Counted from the first letter of the stretch, positions 18,011 to 28,709 are shown. The stretch: DNA of 64,000 nt from an archaeon (GCA_018697295.1 JABHTJ010000002.1:154027-218026); one strand, 5' to 3'. Made by a program: numbers and translations. The notes: generated from the sequence alone by a model not told the origin.

Positions 18011-19438
18011 CTATTCTAAAACTTTTTTCAAAATACCCATTACTTCTTTTCCACTTACCTGGCCCTTGAATTTTCCCATAACAAGCCCCATGTAAGCTCC
18101 AGAACTCAAATTTGGTTTTTCCTTAATTATTTTTCTTACTTCCGAATCTAAATCTATGTCGGACTTTTGTAATGCTTCATCTAAAGTTTTTCCTGAAGCA
18201 ATATTTTTCATAACTACCTTAACATCATTTGCTGCAATTGTTGAACCGACTTTTTCTAGAATGTCTTCTAATGTATGTGCGTTAAATATTTTGTTAAGTT
18301 CTTCTTTTGATAAATTTTGTTTCTTCGCAATTTCTTTTTGAAATAATGTTAGCATTTTTGCGATTAGTTCTGTGTTGTCAGAAGTTTTATTTAAGATTTT
18401 GAAATCTTCTACTTTCTTTTCTTTGAGAACTGCCTTAACTAGTTCTTCGTTTAGTCCAAACTCTGCTAAAAATGATTTATGTTCTGATGATAACTTCGGC
18501 AAATTCTTTTTAGCCGTATCCATTTGTTCTCTTGAAATTTTGAGAAGTGGCGTATCTGTTTCTGGATACATTCGTGCACTTCCTGGCATTGGGCGCAAAA
18601 ATTCACTTTTTCCGTTTGGAAGAGCTTTTCTTACTTCATTTTTACAAGAATTATTTTTTACACATTCAATTTGTCGCGAGACTTCTCCATCAATTATTTT
18701 TTCAAACATTTTTACATCTTGGAATCCCTTTATCTCAACTCGTTTGCTCTTTGCAATAGAAATATTTACATCTTGCCTGATTGTTCCAATTCCTCGTTTA
18801 ACGTCGCATGCCCGTAAGATTTCTCCAATTTTTAGTGCTGCTTCTTTTATTTGTTCTGCACTTTTTAGATCCGGATATGTTGTGATTTCGACCAATGGAA
18901 TTCCTAGGCGGTCAAGTTTATACGTTTTTGTTTCTTCGCTTGTTTGTACTTTCCTTGCCGAATCTTCTTCTAGCGCGATTGATTCAATTCGAACACGGCC
19001 CTCTTTTGTTTCAATGTATCCGTCGTGAGCAATCATAACAGTTCTTTGAAATCCGGAAGTGTTTGAACCATCGATTACGGTTTTTCTCATGATCTGAGAT
19101 ACTGGGAAAATTTTTGCGTTAAGGAGCGTTGCTATTTGTAGTGCGATTTTTAATGCATTTTGATTTATTGGCCTTGGAGGTTCTTCATCTAATTCGACTA
19201 AACAATTTGTATCGAAGACTTGGTAGATGAATTCTTTATTTTGTTCGTGTTCATGGAGTGCGGCAATGTCTACAACTCCTGTTTCTCCGATAACTGGGTT
19301 TAGAATTCTATTGATTTCATATTCTGGCTCGTCGCTTCTAAGTATTGAAGGACAAGAACAAAATAATTTATGAGTGTTTAATTGTTGATGAATTTCAAGA
19401 CCGCTTTTGAGTCCGACTTTTTTGTAATCATGTTCCAT
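18011..19438 (-). CDS. gatE: Glu-tRNA(Gln) amidotransferase subunit E
   Basis: GLKSGLEIHQQLNTHKLFCSCPS, NCLVELDEEPPRP, FPVSQIMRKTVIDGSNTSGFQRT. Confidence 0.9.
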   Translation of the reverse strand: MEHDYKKVGLKSGLEIHQQLNTHKLFCSCPSILRSDEPEYEINRILNPVIGETGVVDIAALHEHEQNKEFIYQVFDTNCLVELDEEPPRPINQNALKIALQIATLLNAKIFPVSQIMRKTVIDGSNTSGFQRTVMIAHDGYIETKEGRVRIESIALEEDSARKVQTSEETKTYKLDRLGIPLVEITTYPDLKSAEQIKEAALKIGEILRACDVKRGIGTIRQDVNISIAKSKRVEIKGFQDVKMFEKIIDGEVSRQIECVKNNSCKNEVRKALPNGKSEFLRPMPGSARMYPETDTPLLKISREQMDTAKKNLPKLSSEHKSFLAEFGLNEELVKAVLKEKKVEDFKILNKTSDNTELIAKMLTLFQKEIAKKQNLSKEELNKIFNAHTLEDILEKVGSTIAANDVKVVMKNIASGKTLDEALQKSDIDLDSEVRKIIKEKPNLSSGAYMGLVMGKFKGQVSGKEVMGILKKVLE

Positions 19439-19445
19439 TACTATC

Positions 19446-20111
19446 TTAATGAGTCAAGGATTTTAAAGATTGTTGTTTGATACTTTCGTAAAATTTTTTA
19501 GCTGAGATAAAATGTGGAAGTCTGAGTTTTCTTGCTATTTCTCTAGAATTTTTTCTATACCCATATAATGCAATTGGAGTTATTTTCACCGGATTATGAA
19601 AAATTACTTCATTATATTCTACAAGTCGATATTTTTGTTTTGGTAAGAGTTTATAGCCATTTTTTACTCGGAATTTGTTTACTTCCTTCCATGCAGTTTC
19701 TGGCGAAGGAAATTTTTCGAGCATTTCTTTAGCCGTTTTACAGATGAATTTTTCAAAACCAGAGATTAGTTCCTGATTATAATATTGGTGAAGGTTATTT
19801 TTTATTCGATAGTATTGGACAATTATTTTATTAGTTTTAGTGAGGAGGATTAAATCGAATGGAGATACATAATCTGGCTTGTCTTTTGTTTTAAAAATTA
19901 TTCCTTGTTGACGGTAAGTTTTTGTATAATTTTTACTCAATGCCGTACATGCAAGTCTGCTTTTCTTTCCAAAACTTTTTGTATTTGGATTAATTTTTTT
20001 AGTCTTAATTATATCCTCGATTGATTGAAAATCTACTTTCTTTTTTGCCCTTAATGTTTTAGAAATAAAATCTTCTTCCAGGGATTTTACATAGAATACT
20101 TCTTTTTTCAT
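19446..20111 (-). CDS. Hypothetical protein (221 aa) between gatE and gatD
   Basis: ORF, no recognised family. Confidence 0.55.
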   Translation of the reverse strand: MKKEVFYVKSLEEDFISKTLRAKKKVDFQSIEDIIKTKKINPNTKSFGKKSRLACTALSKNYTKTYRQQGIIFKTKDKPDYVSPFDLILLTKTNKIIVQYYRIKNNLHQYYNQELISGFEKFICKTAKEMLEKFPSPETAWKEVNKFRVKNGYKLLPKQKYRLVEYNEVIFHNPVKITPIALYGYRKNSREIARKLRLPHFISAKKFYESIKQQSLKSLTH

Positions 20112-20161
20112 AATTTGTTAAGTGGTTAGTTATCCTTAAAGGTTTCTAAAAGATTTTTTTA

Positions 20162-20238
20162 GATTCTCAATTGACGTCTCGTACGCCTATTTTGAATTGC
20201 GCCACGACGCTCCTCGTTCACGGTGGCGCTTGACAATC
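20162..20238 (+). repeat. 77-bp structured repeat, copy 1
   Basis: About 77% identical by hand alignment to 47764-47840, same length; closed by TTAGATTcTCAA/TTGAcAATCTAA stem (20159-20241). Confidence 0.75.
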
Positions 20239-20303
20239 TAAGAAGTTTTAATTCGCAAAAACATTTATATAACCTTAATTCATTATAATGTTAAGGAGGT
20301 AAA

Positions 20304-20558
20304 GTGATGAAATTAGCAAATATCAAATATAAATCTGCAGTGTTCTTTGGAGTGTTCGTGTTTATTTCGGCAGTTCTTCAGACATTAGTTTCTCATCTTG
20401 CATATGGTTTAGCGAATGCGAGCATGCTCGATTTATATCTTTTGAATCCATTAAAAAGTGCGGCAATTATGTATATAACATTTTTTGTTGCAATTTATAT
20501 CTATAATCTTTTAGCAAAGAAAGGATATGGATTTTCTTGGGAGATGTCCAAGAAATAA
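20304..20558 (+). CDS. Small membrane protein (84 aa)
   Basis: Two hydrophobic segments; TATA-like TTTATATAA and AAGGAGGT upstream. Confidence 0.6.
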   Translation: MMKLANIKYKSAVFFGVFVFISAVLQTLVSHLAYGLANASMLDLYLLNPLKSAAIMYITFFVAIYIYNLLAKKGYGFSWEMSKK

Positions 20559-20575
20559 ATTTTTTTATTTTTACT

Positions 20576-21859
20576 TTAATTTTTTAAATTGGGGTTAAAT
20601 TCCCCTGAAATATTTTCTAGCATTTTTTCTTTAATGCTTTTTTTCCAATTTGGATGGGCGAGAACCCATGAAAGTTTTACGAAGGCTGTTTCTGAGAGCA
20701 TATCATCTAAGAAGATTATTCCGGTTTTTTGTAATTGCCTTCCTGCGGAATAAACATTTGGGTTGAGGTTTCCAAATATTGTTTGAGCCGTTGCACAAAT
20801 TATCATTCCTGAAGATATTGCTTTTTTTATTTTTGGAATCCAATTATTTTTGGAATCTTTGCTTGGAACATGGCCAAGTCCTGTTGTTTCAAGAATTAAT
20901 CCTTTGTACCCATTCTTCTGATACCATTCTATAATGCCTGGGTCTTGTCCAGGATAAATTTTTATGATTGCAACATCTGGAGAATACTTAATATCCATTT
21001 TTACTTTTTTTGTTTTGTCTTTTGCTTTAAACTCTTTTAAAATTTCAAGATTTATTTTTTCTTTTGATTTTGCTATTTTTGCAATTGGTGATGTATTGAT
21101 TGCCTTGAATGCATCTCTTTTTGATGAATGCATTTTTCTTGTTTTTGTGGGATTTATTGCAATGCATGAATTATCGTTTGAATCTGCATGACCTATAATT
21201 GCAATTTGGGCAATGTCTGATGTTGCATACTTTGCAGAACATAACAAATTAAGATATGCGTCGGTTGAGCCTCTGTCAATTGATCTTTGAGAATACGTGA
21301 TTGCAATTGGTTTGTTTAGTTGTTTAATAAAAAATGAGAGTGCAGTTCCGGTATATGAAATCGTGTCTGTTCCTTGGGCAATTATTATTCCGTCGATAGA
21401 TTCATCATTTAATAATGGTTCAATTGTTTTTGCAATCTTTATCCAATGGAAACTACTCATATTCTCTGAAAGTGCGAGGAATGGTTTTTTGATAGTTGTT
21501 ATGTTTGCTATATCTTTTATTTCTGGAACAATATTTAGAATTGCTTGTCCGTCTGTAGGAATTACTGCCCCAGTTTTTGAATCAAGACGAGAAGAAATTG
21601 TTCCTCCAGTAATTATTAATGCGATATTTTTTTTATCTTTGTTTATCTCTGGTTTGAACTCTTTTTTTGGAAGTTCTTTAGATTTTTCTAATAATTTTGC
21701 ATTTAGGATTTCGTTTTCTCTAATTCCAATGTTATATCCTGATTGGAGCTTTAGGAGAATTATTTCTGGGTCGTGAGATTCTAAGACATAACCTTCCCAT
21801 TCTCTTGTTTTTGTTTTGAACAAGACTTTATCTCCCGGAGCGTATACTTTAGTTTTCAT
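20576..21859 (-). CDS. gatD: Glu-tRNA(Gln) amidotransferase subunit D (asparaginase-like)
   Basis: ALIITGGTISSRLDSKTGAVIPT, IIIAQGTDTISYTGTALSF. Confidence 0.92.
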   Translation of the reverse strand: MKTKVYAPGDKVLFKTKTREWEGYVLESHDPEIILLKLQSGYNIGIRENEILNAKLLEKSKELPKKEFKPEINKDKKNIALIITGGTISSRLDSKTGAVIPTDGQAILNIVPEIKDIANITTIKKPFLALSENMSSFHWIKIAKTIEPLLNDESIDGIIIAQGTDTISYTGTALSFFIKQLNKPIAITYSQRSIDRGSTDAYLNLLCSAKYATSDIAQIAIIGHADSNDNSCIAINPTKTRKMHSSKRDAFKAINTSPIAKIAKSKEKINLEILKEFKAKDKTKKVKMDIKYSPDVAIIKIYPGQDPGIIEWYQKNGYKGLILETTGLGHVPSKDSKNNWIPKIKKAISSGMIICATAQTIFGNLNPNVYSAGRQLQKTGIIFLDDMLSETAFVKLSWVLAHPNWKKSIKEKMLENISGEFNPNLKN

Positions 21860-21937
21860 AATTATTCTAGGAAGATTTAGATTTTAAAGTTTACGGGATA
21901 TACTCAGATTTATATATCTTTGAATAATTTATTAGTT

Positions 21938-22195
21938 ATGGAAATTATGATGTATGTTAAACCTGGATGTCCTTTTTGTAATTCTGCTCAAAAATTTTTT
22001 GATGAAAAGAATTTGGAATACAAAACGATTAATTATTTTGAAATTAATCGTGATGAAATGGATGGACTTATGAAAAAGACTAATAATTGGCCGACAGCTC
22101 CTATGATTTTTATTGATGGGAATTTTTATGGCGGTTATCAAGATCTTTTGAAGTTAGATAATTCTGGGAAGCTCGACGAGATTTTAAAAAAATAA
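21938..22195 (+). CDS. Glutaredoxin-like protein
   Basis: VKPGCPFCNSAQKFF; FIDGNFYGGYQDL. Confidence 0.82.
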   Translation: MEIMMYVKPGCPFCNSAQKFFDEKNLEYKTINYFEINRDEMDGLMKKTNNWPTAPMIFIDGNFYGGYQDLLKLDNSGKLDEILKK

Positions 22196-22247
22196 ATTAA
22201 GGAAAATCTTTAAATAGATGTTATCGATTTATTATATTAGGTGATAT

Positions 22248-23624
22248 ATGGAAAAGGAAAAAGGTGTTTTATTTGTAGTTTTTGGAGCGACTGGAAATTT
22301 GACTAAGAAAAAGTTGATTCCAGGAATTTATAATTTGGTTAAACGCAAGGGAATTAAGAAATTTAAGATTCTTGGGATTGCTCGCAGACCCTCTAGTGGG
22401 CATAAAATTGCTATGTCTGGGAAAAAACATATTGATGGAAAAATAGACTCTTCCGCTTTTTCTAACGTTCTTGCGAATACTCATTACGTTCAAATGGATT
22501 TTAGCGAATCTATTGATTATGTTAAATTGCAACAGAGGATACAAAAATATGAATCTGATGGATTTGCCAATAAAGTTTTTTATTTAGCGACTGGCTCTGA
22601 TAAGTTCGAAGTTATTTCTAGTAATTTGAAGAAAATTGGAGTAACTAAAGAGAAAAAATGTTGGACTCGCGTTGTCTATGAAAAACCTTTTGGAAAAAAT
22701 TTGAAGAGTGCAAAGAAATTGAACGCGTGTATTCATAAAATTTTTGACGAGAAGCAAATTTATCGGATTGACCATTATCTTGGAAAAGAACTTGTTGAAA
22801 ATGTTTTAGTTCTTCGTTTTACGAATCGTGTTTTGGAGCCTGTTTGGAATAAATATCATGTTGAAAGTATTAGTGTCGTTCTTGACGAGAATGTTGGAAT
22901 TGGTGAACGAGGTGCCTATTATGATTCTTATGGAGCTGTTCTTGATATGGTTCAAAATCATATGTTGCAACTTTTATCTTTAGTTACTATGGAAATGCCA
23001 GAATCTTTTTCTGGAGATTTTATTCAAAATAAAAAAGCAGAACTTTTAAAAAATGTTCGAATTACGAAAACTCTTGTTGGACAATATAAGGGTTATACTA
23101 GTGAAAGCGGTATACCTAAAAATTCAAAAACAGAAACCTTTGCTGCCCATCTCTTAAAAATTAAAAATCCGCGTTGGAATGGTGTTCCAATTTATTTTAG
23201 GACGGGTAAATTTTTGGGAAAAAAGGAATCAAAGATTGTAATTAATTTTAAGCCGGTAAAATGTTTGTTTGATAAAACGTGTCCGTCGAATGGAAATTCT
23301 TTAGAGATAAGATTATTTCCAAATCCGGGAATTGAGCTTATTCTTAATTCAAAATCTCCCGGAAAGCAAGCTGCGAGAAATATTAAAATGGACTTTTGTT
23401 ATGATTGCGAGTATGGCCCAAATACCCCTGAAGGATATGAAAATTTGTTTAAGGATATTCTTTTAGGGAATCAAACTACCTTTACTCGAGAAGATGAGCT
23501 TTTCAATTCTTGGAAAATTGTAGATAAGGTTTCTCGAGGTAAACTTCATAAGTATTCTAAGAAAAGTACGGGTCCTAAGGCTCTTGAGAAATTTAATAAA
23601 AATTCTGGAGTTAGATTGGCATGA
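22248..23624 (+). CDS. zwf: Glucose-6-phosphate 1-dehydrogenase
   Basis: VVFGATGNLTKKKLIPGIYNL, RIDHYLGKELVENVLVLRF. Confidence 0.93.
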   Translation: MEKEKGVLFVVFGATGNLTKKKLIPGIYNLVKRKGIKKFKILGIARRPSSGHKIAMSGKKHIDGKIDSSAFSNVLANTHYVQMDFSESIDYVKLQQRIQKYESDGFANKVFYLATGSDKFEVISSNLKKIGVTKEKKCWTRVVYEKPFGKNLKSAKKLNACIHKIFDEKQIYRIDHYLGKELVENVLVLRFTNRVLEPVWNKYHVESISVVLDENVGIGERGAYYDSYGAVLDMVQNHMLQLLSLVTMEMPESFSGDFIQNKKAELLKNVRITKTLVGQYKGYTSESGIPKNSKTETFAAHLLKIKNPRWNGVPIYFRTGKFLGKKESKIVINFKPVKCLFDKTCPSNGNSLEIRLFPNPGIELILNSKSPGKQAARNIKMDFCYDCEYGPNTPEGYENLFKDILLGNQTTFTREDELFNSWKIVDKVSRGKLHKYSKKSTGPKALEKFNKNSGVRLA

Positions 23625-24526
23625 AGATTGGCTTTGTAGGGTTGGGGAGAATGGGATCTGCGATGGTTCAAAATTTGTCAGAGCATAAGCATTCAGTTGT
23701 CGTTTACAATCGCTCAAAAGGTCCTGCAAAAAAACTTAGTAATGGAAAAAATATTTTTGCGAGTGATTCTTTGGAAGATATGGTTTCTAAACTTCCAAGT
23801 AATGAGCGAAAAATTATTTGGTTAATGGTTACTGCAGGAAAAGTTGTCGACAAAATTATGTTTTCATTAATTCCATTATTAAATAAGGGAGATATTATTA
23901 TCGATGGAGGAAATTCATTTTACAAAGATTCTATTCGAAGAAATAAGACTTTGAAGAAAAAGGGAATTTATTTTTTTGATTGTGGCACGAGTGGCGGAAT
24001 TGAGGGTGCTCGACATGGTGCTTGTATGATGATTGGAGGAGAGAAGAAAATTTTTAGAACTATTGAGCCTTTGTTTAAATCAATGTGTGTGGAAAATGGT
24101 TCTGGTTATATGGGAAAAAGTGGTGGTGGACATTTTGTCAAGATGGTTCATAATGGAATTGAATATGGGATGATGGGATCTATTAATGAGGGATTTTTGG
24201 CGCTTGAAAAATATGAAAAGAAATTTGATTTTGATTTGAAAGAAGTTTCTAAAGTGTATGCGAATGGGAGTATAGTTGAAGGTCGCCTAATGGGTTGGCT
24301 GTGGGATTCTTTTAGGAGAGAAAAATATCTGCGTTCTATTAGTTGCGAGGTTCCTCGAGGAGAAACTGAAAAAGAAATGAGAAAATTGGAACGACTCTCT
24401 GAAATGAAGATTTTGCAAGAAGCTAGATTGATGAGGAAACGAACTCGAAAGCTTGGACGATGTGGTAGATTAATTGCTGCTATGAGAAATCAATTTGGCG
24501 GTCATGCTGTTAAAACGCGAAGATAA
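23621..24526 (+). CDS. gnd: 6-phosphogluconate dehydrogenase (short, decarboxylating type)
   Basis: IGFVGLGRMGSAMVQNL, DCGTSGGIEGARHGACMMIGG, HNGIEYGMM; 4-nt overlap with zwf. Confidence 0.9.
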   Translation: MKIGFVGLGRMGSAMVQNLSEHKHSVVVYNRSKGPAKKLSNGKNIFASDSLEDMVSKLPSNERKIIWLMVTAGKVVDKIMFSLIPLLNKGDIIIDGGNSFYKDSIRRNKTLKKKGIYFFDCGTSGGIEGARHGACMMIGGEKKIFRTIEPLFKSMCVENGSGYMGKSGGGHFVKMVHNGIEYGMMGSINEGFLALEKYEKKFDFDLKEVSKVYANGSIVEGRLMGWLWDSFRREKYLRSISCEVPRGETEKEMRKLERLSEMKILQEARLMRKRTRKLGRCGRLIAAMRNQFGGHAVKTRR

Positions 24527-24536
24527 TCTAATGTTA

Positions 24537-26354
24537 ATGATGGAAAAAAAATTACAACAAATTGCGAAGGTTCTTAGAAAAGATTCTCTTGAAATGACGA
24601 CTTCAGCTGGAAGCGGGCATCCCTCTTCGTGTTTGTCTTGTGCAGATTTAATGAGCGTTTTGTTTTTTAATGAAATGAAATATGATGTTAAAAATTCTAA
24701 AAATCCTGATAATGACGAATTTATAATGAGTAAGGGTCATGCTGCACCAATTCTTTATTCTTCATTGTATCGTGCAGGATGCATTAAAGATAATCTGATG
24801 AAACTTAGAGATTTGAAGAGTAATCTTGAAGGCCATCCAGTTCCTTCTAGTCTTGATTGGATCAAAGTTGCTACAGGTTCGCTTGGACAAGGACTTGGTG
24901 TTGGAGTTGGAATGGCAATTGCTGCGAAACTACAGAAAAGAAAAAATAAAATATTTGTTTTGATGGGAGATTCTGAAGTTGCTGAAGGTTCTGTTTTTGA
25001 AGCTATGGAACTTGCACAGCATTATAAATTGAACAATCTTGTTGCAATTATTGATATTAATCGACTCGGACAGCGAGGAGAAACATTGCTTGGACACGAT
25101 ATTAGCGCGTATAAAAAAAGATATGCTGGATTTGGATTTGAAATTTTTTCAATTGATGGAAATTCAATTAAGGAAATTTTGAGAGTTTTCAAAAAAGCTC
25201 GTACTTCAAAAAAACCTGTTTTAATTTTAGCTAAAACTTTGAAAGGAAAAGAAGTATCTTTGCTTGAAAATAAAAATGGTTGGCATGGAAAAGCGTTAAA
25301 ATCTGAGGAACTTGAACATGTTTTGGAAGATCTGGGAGAAGCAAAAATGCCCAAGGTAACTATTCGAAAACCAATAAAAAAACTTTATCCTTTTTCTAAA
25401 AAGAAGTTGAAATTAAAGAAATATTCTTCTGATGTTGCAATTGCTACTCGGAAAGTTTATGGAGAAACGCTTGCTTCTCTCGCTCTTGCAAATGGAAATG
25501 TTTTGGGAATTGATGCAGAAGTTTCGAATTCTACTTTTTCTGCAGAATTGAAAAAGAAAACTTCAAAACAATTTATTGAAGCTTTTATCGCAGAACAAAA
25601 TATGCTTAGTGTTTCGCTTGGCTTAAGTAAAAAGGGGTTTAGAGTTTTTGCGTCGACGTTTTCTGCCTTTTTATCTCGGGCACACGATCAAATTCGAATG
25701 GCTAGTTTAAGTGATGCTAACTTCGTTGTTTGCGGAAGTCATAGTGGGGTTTCAATTGGTGAAGATGGTTCGAGTCAAATGGGTCTTGAAGACATTTCAC
25801 TTTTTCGTAGCTTGAATAATTCTCAGGTTTTCTATCCAAGCGATGCATTGAGCGCCCAAAAATTAACTGTTGCTGCTTCAAAACTCTCTGGAATTACTTA
25901 TCTTCGTACGAGTCGACCCGCAACGTTTCCATTGTATTCTTCATCTGAAAAATTTAATGTTGGAGATTTTAAAATTTTAAAACAATCAAAAAAAGATGTG
26001 GCTGTTTTTGTTGGTTCTGGAATTACGGTTTATGAAGCACTCAAGGCACACGAAGCAATGGGGAAGAAAGGAATTAGTGTGGCAGTTGTTGATTTATATT
26101 CTATAAAACCCTTTAATCATGCAAAGTTTATTCGATTTGTGAAAAAACACGGAAATAAAATTGTCTTGGCCGAGGATCATCGTAGTGAGGGTGGAATTGG
26201 AGAGATGGTTGCCGAAGGTTTGGTTGGTAAAAATATTTCAATGAAACATTTGGCCGTTAGAAAATTATCCCATTCTGGAACTGTGGATGAACTTCTTGAG
26301 AGGCATAAGATAAATTCTAAAGCTTATTTGGAAGGATATAAAAAACTAAAATAG
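24537..26354 (+). CDS. tkt: Transketolase (full-length, single polypeptide)
   Basis: TSAGSGHPSSCLS, GSLGQGLGVGVGMAIAAKL, GDSEVAEGSVFEAM; exact ATG among 24495/24531/24537 uncertain. Confidence 0.88.
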   Translation: MMEKKLQQIAKVLRKDSLEMTTSAGSGHPSSCLSCADLMSVLFFNEMKYDVKNSKNPDNDEFIMSKGHAAPILYSSLYRAGCIKDNLMKLRDLKSNLEGHPVPSSLDWIKVATGSLGQGLGVGVGMAIAAKLQKRKNKIFVLMGDSEVAEGSVFEAMELAQHYKLNNLVAIIDINRLGQRGETLLGHDISAYKKRYAGFGFEIFSIDGNSIKEILRVFKKARTSKKPVLILAKTLKGKEVSLLENKNGWHGKALKSEELEHVLEDLGEAKMPKVTIRKPIKKLYPFSKKKLKLKKYSSDVAIATRKVYGETLASLALANGNVLGIDAEVSNSTFSAELKKKTSKQFIEAFIAEQNMLSVSLGLSKKGFRVFASTFSAFLSRAHDQIRMASLSDANFVVCGSHSGVSIGEDGSSQMGLEDISLFRSLNNSQVFYPSDALSAQKLTVAASKLSGITYLRTSRPATFPLYSSSEKFNVGDFKILKQSKKDVAVFVGSGITVYEALKAHEAMGKKGISVAVVDLYSIKPFNHAKFIRFVKKHGNKIVLAEDHRSEGGIGEMVAEGLVGKNISMKHLAVRKLSHSGTVDELLERHKINSKAYLEGYKKLK

Positions 26355-26356
26355 AT

Positions 26357-27322
26357 TTACCAACACTCTTTTGAGATGTTTACTCTTTCATGTTTAATCT
26401 TCTTTAGAATTTGTTGGAGTGAGAGTAGCCCTGTATTTTTTTGCTGAGTGATTATTGATTGAGCACTTTTTATTGCGATTTTTATTGATTTTTCTATATC
26501 GTCATATTTTATCATTGAAGATACAAATGAGATTGCAAATACATCTCCTGCTCCTGTTGATTTTTTCGCGGTTATTTTTTTCGGTTTAAATGTGTAGATA
26601 TTTTTTCCGTTAGAAATTTTTCCTTTTTTATTTCCGTTAGTTATGCAAATAATTTTTGCTCCAAGTTTATGCAACTTTTTGAAAATTTCCTTTTCATTTT
26701 TTGCTTTTTTGACAAGGGTGTGTGCCTCTTCTTTATTCATTTGAAGAATATCTGCGTTTTTTATGATTTTTTTTATTTTTCCCAATCCTTGATTTATTTT
26801 TTTTATTCCGGGATTGTAAGATATTTTAATATTATTTTTTATTGCAAAACTGATTAATTTTTTTTGTGTTTGAAATGATTCGTCATTCATCGATGTGAAA
26901 TGAAACCATTTTGTGTTTAATTTTTTGAGATTGATTTCATTATAGGAAAGCATATCACTTGCTCCCTTGAATGTGAGGATTGTTCTCCTATTGTTTGTAC
27001 TCTTGAGAATAATTGAATAGCCGGTGTGTTCTTTTGATGTTGTTCCTAGGAAATCTACATTTGATTTTTTTAGTTCTCTAAGAATTATTTGTGCGTTATA
27101 ACCAGAGCCTATTTTTCCAAGAAATGCTGTTTTCATTCCAAGTTTTGATGCACATCTTGCAGTATTTGTTCCTCCACCTCCGCTTGAAAAAATTATCTTA
27201 TCTAGGGGAATTTTTGTTCCGAGTGGAATTTTTATAAAATGATTTTTTTCTTGAATATTTGTTTGAAGAGATGCATCGATTAAACCACTTCCAACTGTTA
27301 TGATGTCGTATTTCTTCCCCAT
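26357..27322 (-). CDS. PfkB-family carbohydrate kinase
   Basis: GGGGTNTARCASKLG, KSTGAGDVFAISFVSS. Confidence 0.88.
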   Translation of the reverse strand: MGKKYDIITVGSGLIDASLQTNIQEKNHFIKIPLGTKIPLDKIIFSSGGGGTNTARCASKLGMKTAFLGKIGSGYNAQIILRELKKSNVDFLGTTSKEHTGYSIILKSTNNRRTILTFKGASDMLSYNEINLKKLNTKWFHFTSMNDESFQTQKKLISFAIKNNIKISYNPGIKKINQGLGKIKKIIKNADILQMNKEEAHTLVKKAKNEKEIFKKLHKLGAKIICITNGNKKGKISNGKNIYTFKPKKITAKKSTGAGDVFAISFVSSMIKYDDIEKSIKIAIKSAQSIITQQKNTGLLSLQQILKKIKHERVNISKECW

Positions 27323-27414
27323 CTTTTTTGTTTAAGGAAGTTGAGGTATTTATAGGTTTTTGTTTGAATTGTTTTAGAAACTATTAAATAACTTCTTCTC
27401 GATTAGTTTTTAAG

Positions 27415-28071
27415 ATGGTGAAAAAGAAGAATATTCTAATTTGTTTTGATCGCGATGGGACGATAATTTATGATGATAAATATCATTTAGGAAGTCAAAA
27501 AAATTGGAAAGATTTGATTCGCTTTAGACGAGGGATTTTTGGCAGTTTGAAAATGTTGAATAAAAAACTTCCTGATGCTAAAATTTATATGATTTCTAAT
27601 CAGTCTGGTGTTGCGATTAAAGATTTTCCCTTACTTACTGAAAAAAAATCCAGAGAAGTTTGTCGTTATATTGTAAACTTGATTAAGGAACGAGGTGTTG
27701 ACTTGGAAAAATGTTTTGTTTGCCCTCATACGACCAAAGCATATACAAAATCTCATCCACAATTTACCTTCGATAAAAAAATTCTTTGTAATTGTAAATG
27801 TAATAAACCTCTTCCTGGAATGGTTTTGGAGGCTCTTAGGGATGCTGGTTGGAAACGAGAAAATACTTCTATTTATATTGTTGGAGATAGGGCAAGCGAT
27901 TTACAAACTGCTCATAATGCTCGCGGTTTTGGAATTTTAGTTCCTTTTGGAAATCGTCCTGGGGAGAAAAAGTTGGTTGGGAAATTGAAAGATAAGGAAA
28001 GGCATATTTCGAAGAATTTTGGAGATGCTGTAGAATTTATTGTTCATCGTGAAAATGGTTTGCGAGCTTAA
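27415..28071 (+). CDS. HAD-IIIA phosphatase, GmhB-like
   Basis: ICFDRDGTIIYDDKYH, YMISNQSGVA, Cys/His zinc loop CPHT...CNCKCNKP. Confidence 0.8.
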   Translation: MVKKKNILICFDRDGTIIYDDKYHLGSQKNWKDLIRFRRGIFGSLKMLNKKLPDAKIYMISNQSGVAIKDFPLLTEKKSREVCRYIVNLIKERGVDLEKCFVCPHTTKAYTKSHPQFTFDKKILCNCKCNKPLPGMVLEALRDAGWKRENTSIYIVGDRASDLQTAHNARGFGILVPFGNRPGEKKLVGKLKDKERHISKNFGDAVEFIVHRENGLRA

Positions 28072-28709
28072 TTTACTTTATATTTTTTATAATTTAAACA
28101 AAAATTCTCGTTTCCGGTTAGAAATTTCTCATAAGAATTGTCAATAATCTTAATTGCTTCATTACATGTCTTTACAGCAATTATTGGATTTAAATCTGAT
28201 TTTTTCATTCTCCCATTTTTTACAGGATATTTTTCTAACCATGAAATTAGTTCGGGCCACATATTGCCAATAAGAATTATTGGAACATTACACGTTTGTT
28301 TTACTTGCATTAGTTGTAATGCGTAGAAAAATTCTAAAATTGTTCCAATGCCTCCAGTTGCAACAACAAACGCATTTGAGAGATTCATGAAATTATCGAG
28401 CCTGTTTGAAAACCTGCTGAACTGTTTTTTGATATCTAAGAATTTTGATGCTTTTTGTTCTGTTGGCAATTTAATCAATAGACCGATTGAGTGAGATTTT
28501 TTACCAGATTTTTTTCTTCCAATTCTATGACCTTCGCTTGCTGCCTGCATAAGTCCGGGACCACCACCAGTTACTATATCAATTCCTCTCTTTCCCAACA
28601 TTTCTGCAAGATTTGAAGTTTGTTTGTAATATTTGTCATCTTTCTTTATTCTTGCAGAACCAAATATTGTTACTCTGAAATCTTTTCTTTTCCTTTCTTT
28701 TCTCATCAT
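28068..28709 (-). CDS. LOG-family Rossmann protein
   Basis: VTIFGSARIKKDDKYYKQ, DIVTGGGPGLMQAASEG, VATGGIGTILEFF. Confidence 0.85.
   Translation of the reverse strand: MMRKERKRKDFRVTIFGSARIKKDDKYYKQTSNLAEMLGKRGIDIVTGGGPGLMQAASEGHRIGRKKSGKKSHSIGLLIKLPTEQKASKFLDIKKQFSRFSNRLDNFMNLSNAFVVATGGIGTILEFFYALQLMQVKQTCNVPIILIGNMWPELISWLEKYPVKNGRMKKSDLNPIIAVKTCNEAIKIIDNSYEKFLTGNENFCLNYKKYKVN

Noticed and set aside
18372-19028. 218-aa plus-strand ORF
   Set aside because: Lies fully antisense to the confidently identified gatE; low-complexity Ser/Phe translation.
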